Shown: piece by piece, positions 25,715 to 34,332 of the stretch
Layout of the letters: each line of letters begins with the position of its first letter
Position numbering within the stretch: the stretch's first letter is position 1
DNA from: UMGS1601 sp900553335
GTDB lineage: Bacteria > Bacillota > Clostridia > Oscillospirales > Ruminococcaceae
Reading direction: 5' to 3'
Length of the DNA stretch: 64,000 nucleotides
Assembly: GCA_937920725.1 (NCBI GenBank)
Contig: CALEUW010000018.1
Coordinates: 186,001-250,000 of the forward strand
Notes under the pieces: generated by a model
What the model was told of the DNA's origin: nothing
Database searches by the model: none
The model's input: the letters and a program-made list of their open reading frames with translations, nothing else
Translations under genes and position numbers: made by a program

Positions 25715-26926
25715 ATGAAAAGATACGAGCTTATAACTCCGGAGGGTACGAGAGATTTGCTTTTTGACGAATGTCTTGCCAAAAGAGAAGCGGAAAAAAG
25801 AATTTCTGATATATTTATTAGTCACGGCTACAGCGAGGTTGTAACGACCGGAATTGAGTTTTACGATGTTTTCTCAAAAGGCTCAAGAACCGTTAAGCAG
25901 GAGGCGCTCTATAAGCTTACAGACTCGAAGGGAAGGCTTATTGTTCTGCGACCTGATTCAACGATTCCGATTGCAAGACTTGTTGCGACAAGACTTAAGG
26001 AAGCATCACTTCCTCTCAGGCTTTATTATAATCAGCCGTATTTTGAAAACAACGCTCTTTTAAAAGGACATTCGGATGAAGTCACACAGGCGGGAATCGA
26101 GCTTATCGGAACAAAGTCCAGAAAGGCTGATTTTGAAGTATTATCGTTGGCTGTTGAAGCTCTTTCTGCTATTGATCCTGATAATTTCAGAATTGAGATA
26201 GGAAATGTAGGAATTTTCAAAGAGCTTGTAGCGCAGCTTAAGGTGGACCATGAAACAGCGGAGCAGATAAGATATCTTATCGTCAATAAAAATTATCCTG
26301 CGTTAAACGATCTTTTGGATACCTTTGGTGACAACGATGTTATAAGAGCTTTAAAGGAGCTTCCTCGTTTGTTCGGCAAGAAAGAGGTTTTTGAAAGAGT
26401 GGAAAAGCTTTTTGTAAACGAAACAATAAGAGATATTTTGGCTGACTTGAAATACGTTTATGAATCTCTTCTTACGCTGGGAATCAAGGAAAACCTATCT
26501 GTTGATCTTGGTTCAGTAAATAAGATCGACTACTATACAGGGCTTACGTTTAAAGGTTATATCGCAGGAATCGGCGAGGATGTGCTGGCAGGAGGAAGAT
26601 ACAATCATCTTATATCCGAATTCGGATATGATCAGCCTGCAACGGGATTCGGTATAAATGTCAATGCATGTGCTTCATTGCTTTTGAAGAATAACGCAGC
26701 TCCGAAAACAAAGGTGAGCGATGTCATAGTATTCAGCGAGCTAAAGGACGTCATGAAAGCGATCGGATATTCGAATTCGCTCGCAAAAGACGGAGTCGTG
26801 GTTGAAAATTCAGTTTTTGAAACGCTTGAGGAAACAAAAGAATACGCCTTGAAAAAAGGAATTTCAAAGCTTGTGTTCGTAGCGGACGAAATAAAAGATT
26901 TTGATTTGAAAGGCGGTGCTATATAA
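25715..26926 (+). CDS. hisZ: ATP phosphoribosyltransferase regulatory subunit HisZ
   Basis: 403 residues related to histidyl-tRNA synthetase (class II fold): motif-like segments TPEGTRDLLF, LRPDSTIPIARLVATRL and AGGRYNHLISEFG. It lacks the C-terminal anticodon-binding domain and key aminoacylation features, as HisZ does, and it abuts short-form hisG, which requires HisZ for activity. The TAA shares a base with the hisG ATG. First gene of the his operon behind a strong promoter. Confidence 0.93.
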   Translation: MKRYELITPEGTRDLLFDECLAKREAEKRISDIFISHGYSEVVTTGIEFYDVFSKGSRTVKQEALYKLTDSKGRLIVLRPDSTIPIARLVATRLKEASLPLRLYYNQPYFENNALLKGHSDEVTQAGIELIGTKSRKADFEVLSLAVEALSAIDPDNFRIEIGNVGIFKELVAQLKVDHETAEQIRYLIVNKNYPALNDLLDTFGDNDVIRALKELPRLFGKKEVFERVEKLFVNETIRDILADLKYVYESLLTLGIKENLSVDLGSVNKIDYYTGLTFKGYIAGIGEDVLAGGRYNHLISEFGYDQPATGFGINVNACASLLLKNNAAPKTKVSDVIVFSELKDVMKAIGYSNSLAKDGVVVENSVFETLEETKEYALKKGISKLVFVADEIKDFDLKGGAI

Positions 26927-27552
26927 TGAAACCGCTTAGAATTGCATTAACAAAAGGCAGACTTGAAAAGGATACAGTGTCGCTTTTTGAAAAAATAGGA
27001 TATGACTGTACAGCAGTAAGAGAAAAGGGAAGAAAGCTTATTTTGCCTGTGTCTGACGGAAGGATCGAAGTTGTTTTGGCAAAGGCAAATGATGTTATTA
27101 CATATGTTGAACACGGCGTTTGCGATATGGGAGTTGTCGGAAAGGACACCATTATGGAAATGGGCGGCTCTTTCTTCGAGCTTTGCGACTTAGGATTTGG
27201 AAAGTGCAGATTTGCCCTTGCAACAAAAAAAGGAAGTCCTTTTTACGGAGGATATGGAATAAAAACAATAGCTACGAAATATCCAAACGTCGCAAGAGGA
27301 TATTTTGAGAGCAAAGGAATGGATATAGAGGCTATAAAAATCGAGGGTTCGGTAGAGCTTGCTCCGCTTTTAGAGCTTTCGGACGGAATAGTTGATATAG
27401 TTGAAACGGGAACAACATTAAAAGAAAACGGGCTTGAGGTAATTGAAGATATTGCCCCTATCTCAGCGAGAGTAATAGTAAACCGTGTGTCAATGAAGCT
27501 TAGACAAAAGGAAATTGAAGAGCTTTTGGAGTTAATGGAAAACAACAAGTAG
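26926..27552 (+). CDS. hisG: ATP phosphoribosyltransferase, short form
   Basis: 208 residues, the short form without the C-terminal regulatory domain. Motifs: LRIALTKGRLEKD at the N-terminus, DMGVVGKDTIME and the PRPP-binding segment DGIVDIVETGTTLKENGL. It catalyses the first step of histidine synthesis as a hetero-octamer with HisZ. Confidence 0.96.
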   Translation: MKPLRIALTKGRLEKDTVSLFEKIGYDCTAVREKGRKLILPVSDGRIEVVLAKANDVITYVEHGVCDMGVVGKDTIMEMGGSFFELCDLGFGKCRFALATKKGSPFYGGYGIKTIATKYPNVARGYFESKGMDIEAIKIEGSVELAPLLELSDGIVDIVETGTTLKENGLEVIEDIAPISARVIVNRVSMKLRQKEIEELLELMENNK

Positions 27553-27562
27553 AGGTGTCAAA

Positions 27563-28855
27563 ATGATAAGAAAAATATATGCGGACGGAAAGGCAGAAAA
27601 GGAATTCTTTGCCGAGCTTGATAAGCGTTCAAGCGAAACAGACAAAAAAATAACTCAAACCGTTGGCGAGATAATCCAAAATGTTAAAGCAAACGGTGAT
27701 GAGGCTGTAAAAGAATATACAAGGAAATTTGACTGTGAGAATCCTCTTTATTATGAGGTTCCGAGAGATGTTATAAACGACGCTTTGACAGATGCTTATG
27801 AAAACGATTATGATTTTGTCGAAGCGCTCTTGAATGCACAGGAAAACATTACCGAATTTCACCAAAGACAAAAATCTCAGTCTTTTATTGATGCAAAGGA
27901 AAACGGAGTTGTTTTGGGACAGCGTGTAAGAGGACTTGAAAGGGTAGGTCTTTATGTTCCGGGCGGTACGGCGGCTTATCCGTCAAGCGTTTTGATGAAC
28001 GCAATTCCTGCAAAAATTGCAGGCGTAAAAGAAATCATAATGGTAACTCCTCCGCTTAAAAACGGAAAACCTAATAGAGATATTCTTATTGCTGCTGCAA
28101 TATGCGGAGTTGACAGAGTGTTTATGTGCGGCGGAGCACAGGCTGTTGCGGCGCTTGCATACGGTACTGAGGAAATCCCTAAGGTCGATAAGATCGTAGG
28201 CCCGGGAAACATATTTGTTGCTACTGCAAAGAAGGTATTATACGGTGTTGTCGATATCGATATGATAGCAGGACCAAGCGAGATTTTGATCGTAGCGGAT
28301 GAAACTGCCGATCCGAAATACATAGCCGCCGACCTTATGAGTCAGGCGGAGCATGACAGGCTCGCTTCGTCAATTTTAGTCACAACCTCTGAGGAGATTG
28401 CAGACGCAACGCTTAAGGAGCTTGAGATCCAGCTCGAATCCCTTTCAAGAAAAGATATAATAACAGAGGCTCTTGTAAATCATGCAGCGATGATCATATG
28501 CTCGGATAGATATACCGCTTGCGATATTGCGAACACTTTGTCACCTGAGCATCTTGAGGTATTGTTTGAAAATCCTATGGAGTATATCGGAAGACTTGAT
28601 AATGCAGGAAGCGTATTTTTAGGCTCGTATGCGCCCGAACCGCTCGGAGATTATTATGCAGGACCGAACCACGTTTTACCGACGGGAAGAACAGCTAAGT
28701 TTTTCTCTCCGCTTTCGGTAAACAGCTTTGAAAAGCGTTCAAGCTTTATATATTATACCCGTGAAGCGTTAAGTGCGGCAAAGGACGATATTGTTACAAT
28801 TGCAGAACGTGAGGGACTTACTGCTCACGCCAATGCGATAAAGGTTAGATTTTAG
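27563..28855 (+). CDS. hisD: Histidinol dehydrogenase
   Basis: 430 residues. Motifs: GLYVPGGTAAYPSSVLMNAIPAKIAG, KIVGPGNIFVATAKK, DMIAGPSEILIVAD and QAEHDR, with the zinc/catalytic residues of the family; AGPNHVLPTGRTA is near the end. It oxidises histidinol to histidine in two NAD-dependent steps. Ten bases after hisG. Confidence 0.97.
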   Translation: MIRKIYADGKAEKEFFAELDKRSSETDKKITQTVGEIIQNVKANGDEAVKEYTRKFDCENPLYYEVPRDVINDALTDAYENDYDFVEALLNAQENITEFHQRQKSQSFIDAKENGVVLGQRVRGLERVGLYVPGGTAAYPSSVLMNAIPAKIAGVKEIIMVTPPLKNGKPNRDILIAAAICGVDRVFMCGGAQAVAALAYGTEEIPKVDKIVGPGNIFVATAKKVLYGVVDIDMIAGPSEILIVADETADPKYIAADLMSQAEHDRLASSILVTTSEEIADATLKELEIQLESLSRKDIITEALVNHAAMIICSDRYTACDIANTLSPEHLEVLFENPMEYIGRLDNAGSVFLGSYAPEPLGDYYAGPNHVLPTGRTAKFFSPLSVNSFEKRSSFIYYTREALSAAKDDIVTIAEREGLTAHANAIKVRF

Positions 28856-28875
28856 TTTTTGAAAGGATAATTAGT

Positions 28876-29940
28876 ATGGAAAAATGGGAGGAGTATGTAA
28901 GAAAGGTAGTTCCCTATACGCCCGGTGAACAGCCGAAGGATACGGACATAATAAAGCTTAATACAAACGAAAATCCATATCCTCCATGTAATGGCGTTAA
29001 AAGGCTTTTGAGAGAATATGATTACGGCGAGCTTAAGCTATATCCCGATCCTAATTCCGCTGAGCTTGTGAACGTACTTGCAAACAGCCTTAATGTTTCG
29101 AGCGAAAATATTTTTGTGGGAGTAGGCTCCGACGATGTTATTTCAATGGCTTTTCTTACTTTTTTCGGAAGCGGAAAGCCGATACTGTTCCCTGATATAA
29201 CATATTCTTTTTACGATGTGTGGGCTGATGTGTACAAAATTCCGTACAAAACAAAACAGCTTGACAATGATTTTAAAATCAAAAACGAGGATTACTATGA
29301 GGAAAACGGCGGAATAATTTTTCCGAATCCCAATGCTCCGACAGGCGTATATAAGGAGCTTTCTGAAATTGAAGATATTATAGCCGCAAACAAAGATTCT
29401 ATTGTAATAATAGATGAAGCGTATATTGATTTCGGCGGAAAAAGCTGTGTGCCTCTTACAGAGAAATACGATAATCTTTTGGTTATTCGGACATTTTCAA
29501 AATCAAGCTCAATGGCAGGCGCAAGAATAGGATATGCGGTCGGAAACAAAAAGCTGATAAAGTATTTAAACGATGTAAAGTTTTCGATAAATTCATACAC
29601 AATGAACAGACTGTCCCAAAAATGCGGAGTTGAGGCTGTTCTGGATAAGGAGTATTTTGAGAAAACTGTGGAAAAGATCGTTTCTACAAGAGAGAATGCT
29701 AAGGCAAGGCTTAAAGAGTTGGGCTTTAGTTTCCCTGATTCTTATGCAAACTTTATTTTTGCAGCTCATCAAAGTGTTTCGGCTGAGGTGATATTTGAGG
29801 AGCTGAAAAAGCGAAAGATTTTTGTCCGTTATTGGAACAAGCCGAGAATCAATAACCACCTTAGGATTACAATAGGTACTGACGAGGAAATGGAAAAGCT
29901 CTTTATAGCTTTAAGTGATATATTAAGCGAAAGGGGATAA
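28876..29940 (+). CDS. hisC: Histidinol-phosphate aminotransferase
   Basis: 354 residues, fold-type I PLP enzyme. Motifs: KLNTNENPYPPC, FPNPNAPTG, VIIDEAYIDFGG and the PLP lysine in RTFSKSSSMAGARIGYAVG; R at the C-terminal LRITIGT binds the substrate carboxylate/phosphate. The operon is interrupted just after this gene by a reverse-strand small gene. Confidence 0.96.
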   Translation: MEKWEEYVRKVVPYTPGEQPKDTDIIKLNTNENPYPPCNGVKRLLREYDYGELKLYPDPNSAELVNVLANSLNVSSENIFVGVGSDDVISMAFLTFFGSGKPILFPDITYSFYDVWADVYKIPYKTKQLDNDFKIKNEDYYEENGGIIFPNPNAPTGVYKELSEIEDIIAANKDSIVIIDEAYIDFGGKSCVPLTEKYDNLLVIRTFSKSSSMAGARIGYAVGNKKLIKYLNDVKFSINSYTMNRLSQKCGVEAVLDKEYFEKTVEKIVSTRENAKARLKELGFSFPDSYANFIFAAHQSVSAEVIFEELKKRKIFVRYWNKPRINNHLRITIGTDEEMEKLFIALSDILSERG

Positions 29941-29945
29941 TCTCA

Positions 29946-30173
29946 CTAAAGACTGCTTATCGTGTTTCGACTGTTGCAGTATTTTTCGAGAAGAATATCG
30001 CAGTTATCCTGCAATCTCGATGATTCGTTCGTCAAGCATTTAATTGCATCTTTTAATTGTTCGTCTTGTTGGGTGCAATCGAGATAGATCAAACAGATTG
30101 TGGAAAGTCCGTATATCATGTCGGCTTGGGTTTTGATATCTTCTATGTCGGTTATTGTGATATTCTTTTTCAT
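29946..30173 (-). CDS. Small hypothetical protein, antisense within the his cluster
   Basis: 75 residues, no similarity that I recognise. Features seen: mixed charged helical protein with three cysteines (CLIYLDC, KCL) and no signal or membrane span; heptad-like spacing suggests a helical bundle. It is supported as a real gene by AAAGGTGA before the ATG and by a good promoter at 30216-30244 on the same strand. It ends five bases after hisC on the opposite strand, so its transcript would converge on hisC and could give antisense RNA. Confidence 0.65.
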   Translation of the reverse strand: MKKNITITDIEDIKTQADMIYGLSTICLIYLDCTQQDEQLKDAIKCLTNESSRLQDNCDILLEKYCNSRNTISSL

Positions 30174-30215
30174 TTGTTTTTCACCTTTCGTTAGTTATTA
30201 AATTGATGTAATTAA

Positions 30216-30244
30216 ATCATAGCATATACGCAAATATGATACAA
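30216..30244 (-). promoter_or_regulatory. Promoter of the reverse small gene
   Basis: On the complement, TTGTAT (30244-30239), 17-base spacer, TATGAT (30221-30216). Confidence 0.65.
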
Positions 30245-30265
30245 GTGACGTTCTGTACAAATTTT

Positions 30266-30290
30266 CGTACATGTACATGTGCGTTTTTTT
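30266..30290 (+). terminator. Terminator-like hairpin just upstream of hisB
   Basis: CGTACATG and CATGTGCG (30266-30283) pair with one wobble around the palindrome GTACATGTAC, followed by TTTTTTT (30284-30290). It ends only 26 bases before the hisB ATG, leaving no room for a promoter after it, so hisB transcription must pass it. It may attenuate read-through from hisC. Confidence 0.65.
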
Positions 30291-30316
30291 AGGCATTATG
30301 CTAAAAGGAGGATTAT

Positions 30317-30895
30317 ATGAGAACAGCAGAGATTTCCAGAAAAACAAAAGAAACGGATATTAATGTGTTTGTCGATCTTGACGGTAAGGGCAAGGTCGAT
30401 ATTGATACAGGTATCGGCTTCTTTGACCATATGCTGACCGCTTTCGGAGTTCACGCAGGACTTGACCTGACGGTTAAGGTTAAAGGCGATCTGTGCGTCG
30501 ATGCTCATCACACCGTTGAGGACACGGGAATTGTTATAGGTCAGGCGCTTTGCAAAGCTCTTGGAGATAAAAAGGGAATCAAGCGTTACGGAAGTGCTTT
30601 TATTCCGATGGACGAAGCTTTGGGATTTTGCTCGATGGATATAAGCGGCAGACCGTTTTTGGTATTTAACTCTGATTTTTACGGTGAAAAGATGGGTGAG
30701 ATGGATACACAGCTTGTCGAGGAGTTTTTCAGAGCATTAGCTTTTAACTCGGGAATAACTCTTCATTTAAAAAGTGAATACGGCAAAAATGATCACCACA
30801 TCTGCGAGGCACTGTTTAAAGCGTTTGCACATGCTTTTAAGGACGCAGTCAGAGTGGTCGGCAATGATGTTTTATCAACAAAAGGAGTTTTATAA
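30317..30895 (+). CDS. hisB: Imidazoleglycerol-phosphate dehydratase
   Basis: 192 residues, monofunctional IGPD (no phosphatase half). Metal-binding histidine motifs: GIGFFDHMLTAFGVHAGLD, DAHHTVEDTGI and KNDHHICEALFKAFA. It dehydrates imidazole glycerol phosphate. AAAGGAGG precedes the ATG. hisH starts immediately after its stop. Confidence 0.97.
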   Translation: MRTAEISRKTKETDINVFVDLDGKGKVDIDTGIGFFDHMLTAFGVHAGLDLTVKVKGDLCVDAHHTVEDTGIVIGQALCKALGDKKGIKRYGSAFIPMDEALGFCSMDISGRPFLVFNSDFYGEKMGEMDTQLVEEFFRALAFNSGITLHLKSEYGKNDHHICEALFKAFAHAFKDAVRVVGNDVLSTKGVL

Positions 30896-31504
30896 ATGTT
30901 AGCTATTGTTGATTATGGAGCAGGAAATATATTTTCTGTTAAAAATGCGCTGGATTTTTTAGGGATCGAAAGCGTGCTTACAAGTGACAAGAGCGAGATC
31001 GAAGCAGCTGATGCAGTTATACTTCCCGGTGTTGGCGCATTTCCTTGGGCGATGAGTGAATTGAATAAGAGCGGATTGATAGATACAATAAAGCATGAGG
31101 CCCAAAGAAAACCGTTTTTGGGAATATGCCTTGGAATGCAGCTTATTTTTGAAAAGAGTTATGAGTTTGAGGAATGTGACGGCTTGGGGCTTATACCGGG
31201 TAAGGTTGATAAAATCGAGGCTCCGGAGCTTATCGTTCCGCATATGGGCTGGAATAAGCTTGAAGTATTAAAAAATGACTGTCCGCTTCTTCGGGGACTT
31301 ACCGGAGATGATTATGTCTATTTCGTTCATTCGTATAAAGCGTTCTCTGATGAAAAATACTTAGCGGCATATTGTGAATACGGCGGAAGAGTTCCGGCTT
31401 TGGTGTGGGACGGCAAGTTTGTATACGGCGCACAGTTTCATCCTGAAAAGAGCGGAAAAATCGGACTTAAGATTTTGCAGAACTTTGCAAATCTTGCAGA
31501 ATAA
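30896..31504 (+). CDS. hisH: Imidazole glycerol phosphate synthase, glutaminase subunit
   Basis: 202 residues, class I glutamine amidotransferase. Nucleophile cysteine in GICLGMQLIFE; the catalytic His/Glu pair lies in QFHPEKSG. It supplies ammonia to HisF. Its ATG follows the hisB stop without a gap. hisF follows after 12 bases with no hisA between, unlike many his operons. Confidence 0.97.
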   Translation: MLAIVDYGAGNIFSVKNALDFLGIESVLTSDKSEIEAADAVILPGVGAFPWAMSELNKSGLIDTIKHEAQRKPFLGICLGMQLIFEKSYEFEECDGLGLIPGKVDKIEAPELIVPHMGWNKLEVLKNDCPLLRGLTGDDYVYFVHSYKAFSDEKYLAAYCEYGGRVPALVWDGKFVYGAQFHPEKSGKIGLKILQNFANLAE

Positions 31505-31516
31505 GGGGTGAAGAGA

Positions 31517-32305
31517 ATGCTTGCAAAAAGAATTATACCATGCCTTGATGTTCGTGATGGAAAGGTAGTTAAGGGCGTCAATTTTGAGGGAATAAAAGAG
31601 GTCGGCGATCCTGTTGAGTTTGCATATGAGTATAATCTACAGGGTGCTGACGAGCTGGTATTTTATGATATAACAGCTTCTCATGAAGGAAGAGGTGCAA
31701 TGCTCGACGTTGTACGAAACACAGCAAAAAAAGTGTTTATCCCTCTTACCGTTGGCGGCGGAATCAAAACGATTGACGATATTAGAGAAACTCTAAGAGC
31801 GGGAGCCGATAAGGTTTCCGTTAATTCCCAAGCAGTGCAAAATCCTGAGCTTATAAGGCAAGGCGCTGATATTTTCGGCAGACAATGTATCGTTGTCGGA
31901 ATCGACGCCAAAAAGGTATCAGACGGAAAATGGACAGTTTATATAAACGGCGGAAGAATAGATTATAAGCTTGACCTTATTGAATGGGCAAAGAAAATAG
32001 AACAGCTTGGTGCAGGGGAAATCTGCCTTAACTCTATTGACACGGACGGAGTTCGTGGAGGTTTTGATATAGATATGCTTAACGCTGTATGTAAAGCTGT
32101 AAACATTCCGGTTATAGCTTCGGGCGGCTGCGGAAAAATCGAGCATTTTGCTGAAGCGTTTGAAAAAACAAATTGCTCTGCGGCTCTTGCGGCATCACTT
32201 TTCCATTTTAAAGAGCTTACCTGCTCAGAAGTCAAGGAGTATCTTATAGATCGTGGCATTCCCATGCGCTCGGTAAACCATAATCTTGGACCGAGATTGT
32301 TTTAA
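31517..32305 (+). CDS. hisF: Imidazole glycerol phosphate synthase, cyclase subunit
   Basis: 262 residues, beta/alpha barrel. Motifs: RIIPCLDVRDGKVVKGVNF at the N-terminus (catalytic Asp11-equivalent in CLDVRDG), VGGGIKTIDD, and CLNSIDTDGVRGGFD with the second catalytic Asp; ASGGCGK binds phosphate. Start at ATG 31517; AGGGGTG is upstream, and a GTG three codons earlier is possible. Cyclises PRFAR with ammonia from HisH. Confidence 0.96.
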   Translation: MLAKRIIPCLDVRDGKVVKGVNFEGIKEVGDPVEFAYEYNLQGADELVFYDITASHEGRGAMLDVVRNTAKKVFIPLTVGGGIKTIDDIRETLRAGADKVSVNSQAVQNPELIRQGADIFGRQCIVVGIDAKKVSDGKWTVYINGGRIDYKLDLIEWAKKIEQLGAGEICLNSIDTDGVRGGFDIDMLNAVCKAVNIPVIASGGCGKIEHFAEAFEKTNCSAALAASLFHFKELTCSEVKEYLIDRGIPMRSVNHNLGPRLF

Positions 32306-32354
32306 AGCTCAAAGCTGATACACCTCCTTTAGTATTGAAAATTGTAATATACTG

Positions 32355-32383
32355 TTGACAGTTACGGAGAAATGTAATATAAT
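32355..32383 (+). promoter_or_regulatory. Consensus promoter of the XRE-yeiH segment
   Basis: TTGACA (32355-32360), 17-base spacer, TATAAT (32378-32383), a perfect match. About 130 bases of untranslated leader follow before the XRE start. Confidence 0.9.
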
Positions 32384-32493
32384 TGAGATTGCAGTACAAA
32401 ATTATATGTCATTCCGTAACTCTATAATCATTATATTATGTTGCTTCATATAAGTCAAGCTATTTTTTATGTTGTTTCATAATTTTGTTACGG
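32360..32493. promoter_or_regulatory. Cluster of inverted and direct repeats, possible operators
   Basis: AGTTACGGA (32360-32368, inside the spacer of the promoter) and TCCGTAACT (32413-32421) form an inverted pair, with a third partial copy GTTACGG at 32487-32493. Separately ATGTTGCTTCATA (32438-32450) recurs as ATGTTGTTTCATA (32469-32481), 31 bases apart, about three helical turns. Likely binding sites for the adjacent XRE regulator or a sensor of the YeiH substrate. Confidence 0.55.
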
Positions 32494-32517
32494 TTGCACA
32501 AAAAAAGAGGTGTAACT

Positions 32518-32868
32518 ATGTCTAAACTGTACGAAAGAATTGAAAGCTTATGCAAAGAAAACGGCATAAACATAACTAAAATGTGTACACAAGCGGGGAT
32601 AAGTAGGGCGTCATTGACTGATTTAAAAGTTGGCAGAAGCAAAACATTGAATAATTTCACTATGGTGAAAATTGCTGAATTTTTTAATGTGACTACTGAT
32701 TATCTCAGCGGACTAACAGACGTTAAAATTAAAACGCTAAACGTCGACGATTTAAAATTTGCTCTTTTTAATGAGATCGACGGTATTACCGATGAAATGT
32801 TCGAGGAAGTAAAGTGGTATGCCGAAATGGTCAAGCTAAGGGAAGAAGCGAAGAGGAAGAAAAAATAA
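32518..32868 (+). CDS. XRE-family transcriptional regulator
   Basis: 116 residues: N-terminal Cro/CI HTH (ERIESLCKENGINITKMCTQAGISRASLTDL, scaffold ending FFNVTTDYLSGLTD) and a short C-terminal helical tail with a very basic end (REEAKRKKK). Start ATG 32518, AGAGGTG 7 bases upstream; the frame extends to 32485 without a ribosome site. It lies behind a perfect promoter whose spacer contains an inverted-repeat half-site, which suggests autoregulation, and 12 bases before the YeiH-type gene, which it probably controls. Confidence 0.85.
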   Translation: MSKLYERIESLCKENGINITKMCTQAGISRASLTDLKVGRSKTLNNFTMVKIAEFFNVTTDYLSGLTDVKIKTLNVDDLKFALFNEIDGITDEMFEEVKWYAEMVKLREEAKRKKK

Positions 32869-32880
32869 GGGAGGCAGTTT

Positions 32881-33930
32881 ATGTCGTTTATAAAAAAGAA
32901 TTATTTAGGGGTTTTACTTTGCCTTATTATTTCGATCCCGTCATATTTTTTGGGACAGCTTTTGCCCGTTGTCGGCGGACCGGTTTTTGCGATAATAATA
33001 GGAATGATACTAACGCTTATAATCAAGAAAAAAGATGTGTTTCAAAGCGGAATTACATTTACATCTAAAAAGGTTTTGCAGTATGCCGTAATTTTGCTCG
33101 GTTTCGGACTTAATCTTTCGACTATTTTAAAAACGGGAAGTCAGTCGCTTCCTGTAATCGTATCTACAATTGCAGTTTCTTTGATTGTGGCATTTTTGCT
33201 TTGCAAGCTTCTTAAAATTCCGTCAAAAATCGCAACGCTTATTGGAGTAGGCTCAAGTATTTGCGGTGGTTCAGCGATTGCGGCGACAGCTCCTGTTATT
33301 GACGCAGATGATGAAGAAATAGCACAGAGCATTTCCGTTATCTTTTTGTTTAACGTAATAGCGGCGCTTATATTTCCAACGATCGGAGGATTTCTCGGAC
33401 TTACAAACGAAGGCTTCGGACTTTTTGCGGGAACAGCTGTAAACGATACTTCGTCCGTTACGGCGGCGGCAGCTGCTTGGGACGGGATTCATGGAAGCAA
33501 CACGCTGGACACAGCGACTATTGTAAAGCTTACAAGAACGCTGGCGATTATTCCCATAACTTTGGTGCTTGCTTTTGTAAGACTTAGAAGAGAAAAAAAG
33601 AGTGCTGAGGAAAGCGCTTCAAGCGTAAATCTTAAAAACATATTTCCGATGTTTATTTTGTACTTTATTTTAGCGTCGGTTATTACAACGCTTGTTACAA
33701 CCGTTTTCAGCGGCAGCTCTGCTGTACTTGATACAGCAAATTCTGTCTTTGGATTTTTAAAAGATTTGAGTAAGTTTTTTATTATAATGGCAATGTCTGC
33801 AATAGGGCTAAACACAAATATAGTTGGACTAGTGAAATCCGGTGGAAAGCCGATACTTCTGGGCTTTTGCTGCTGGGTTGCAATTACAGGTGTGAGCCTT
33901 TTAATGCAGCATGTAATCGGAGTTTGGTAA
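32881..33930 (+). CDS. YeiH/UPF0324 family putative sulfate/anion exporter
   Basis: 349 residues, about ten membrane segments. Family motifs: GPVFAIIIGM near the N-terminus, LLGFGLNL, VGSSICGGSAIAATAPVI and the FAGTAVNDTSSV/AMSAIGLNTNI region. Members are annotated as sulfate or taurine-degradation exporters on limited evidence, so the substrate is not certain. GGGAGG precedes the ATG. It shares the operon with the upstream XRE regulator and sits inside the his cluster, between hisF and hisI. Confidence 0.85.
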   Translation: MSFIKKNYLGVLLCLIISIPSYFLGQLLPVVGGPVFAIIIGMILTLIIKKKDVFQSGITFTSKKVLQYAVILLGFGLNLSTILKTGSQSLPVIVSTIAVSLIVAFLLCKLLKIPSKIATLIGVGSSICGGSAIAATAPVIDADDEEIAQSISVIFLFNVIAALIFPTIGGFLGLTNEGFGLFAGTAVNDTSSVTAAAAAWDGIHGSNTLDTATIVKLTRTLAIIPITLVLAFVRLRREKKSAEESASSVNLKNIFPMFILYFILASVITTLVTTVFSGSSAVLDTANSVFGFLKDLSKFFIIMAMSAIGLNTNIVGLVKSGGKPILLGFCCWVAITGVSLLMQHVIGVW

Positions 33931-33935
33931 AAGAT

Positions 33936-34319
33936 ATGACAGTTAAGAAATATATGCGTATTCAAGGGCGTGAAACTGCTTATCGAACAGGTAAGCCTGT
34001 AGGCGTATTTATTCTGAATTGGCGGAGGATAAGAGATGGTGTTTACAGCAAAGAAGACTGTGAGCTTTTTGAGAAAACAGAAAGCTGGTTTAAAGAGCAC
34101 TTGCCTGAACCTCCGTTTTATGGAAATGACAATGAAAATCCACAGGGAGCAATAACGTATTTTAAAACCGAAAGCTTTGAAATGATGAGGGAGAAAGCGG
34201 ATATACTTACATCATTGCTTGACAAGTATAAAATACCGTATGATATTGTATATACAGATTATGTAGGAAAAATAATATACGAAGACGAATATCAGGTTGG
34301 TGTTATTGACGAAGATTGA
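33936..34319 (+). CDS. Hypothetical protein between yeiH-like gene and hisI
   Basis: About 127 residues, soluble, with no motif that I can name. Notable segments: VGVFILNWRRIRDG, PPFYGNDNENPQGAITYFK and a C-terminal PYDIVYTDYVGKIIYEDEYQVGVI. The ATG at 33936 lies five bases after the membrane-protein stop; the frame upstream is only a shadow of that gene. ATG 33954 is an alternative. The stop is 13 bases before hisI, so it is likely co-transcribed with hisI-hisE. Confidence 0.65.
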   Translation: MTVKKYMRIQGRETAYRTGKPVGVFILNWRRIRDGVYSKEDCELFEKTESWFKEHLPEPPFYGNDNENPQGAITYFKTESFEMMREKADILTSLLDKYKIPYDIVYTDYVGKIIYEDEYQVGVIDED

Positions 34320-34332
34320 AAGGACTGAAATA

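Noticed and set aside
33489..34100. Open frame of about 200 codons on the complement of the YeiH-type gene
   Set aside because: Its hydrophobic product is the mirror of membrane-protein codons; no start signal.
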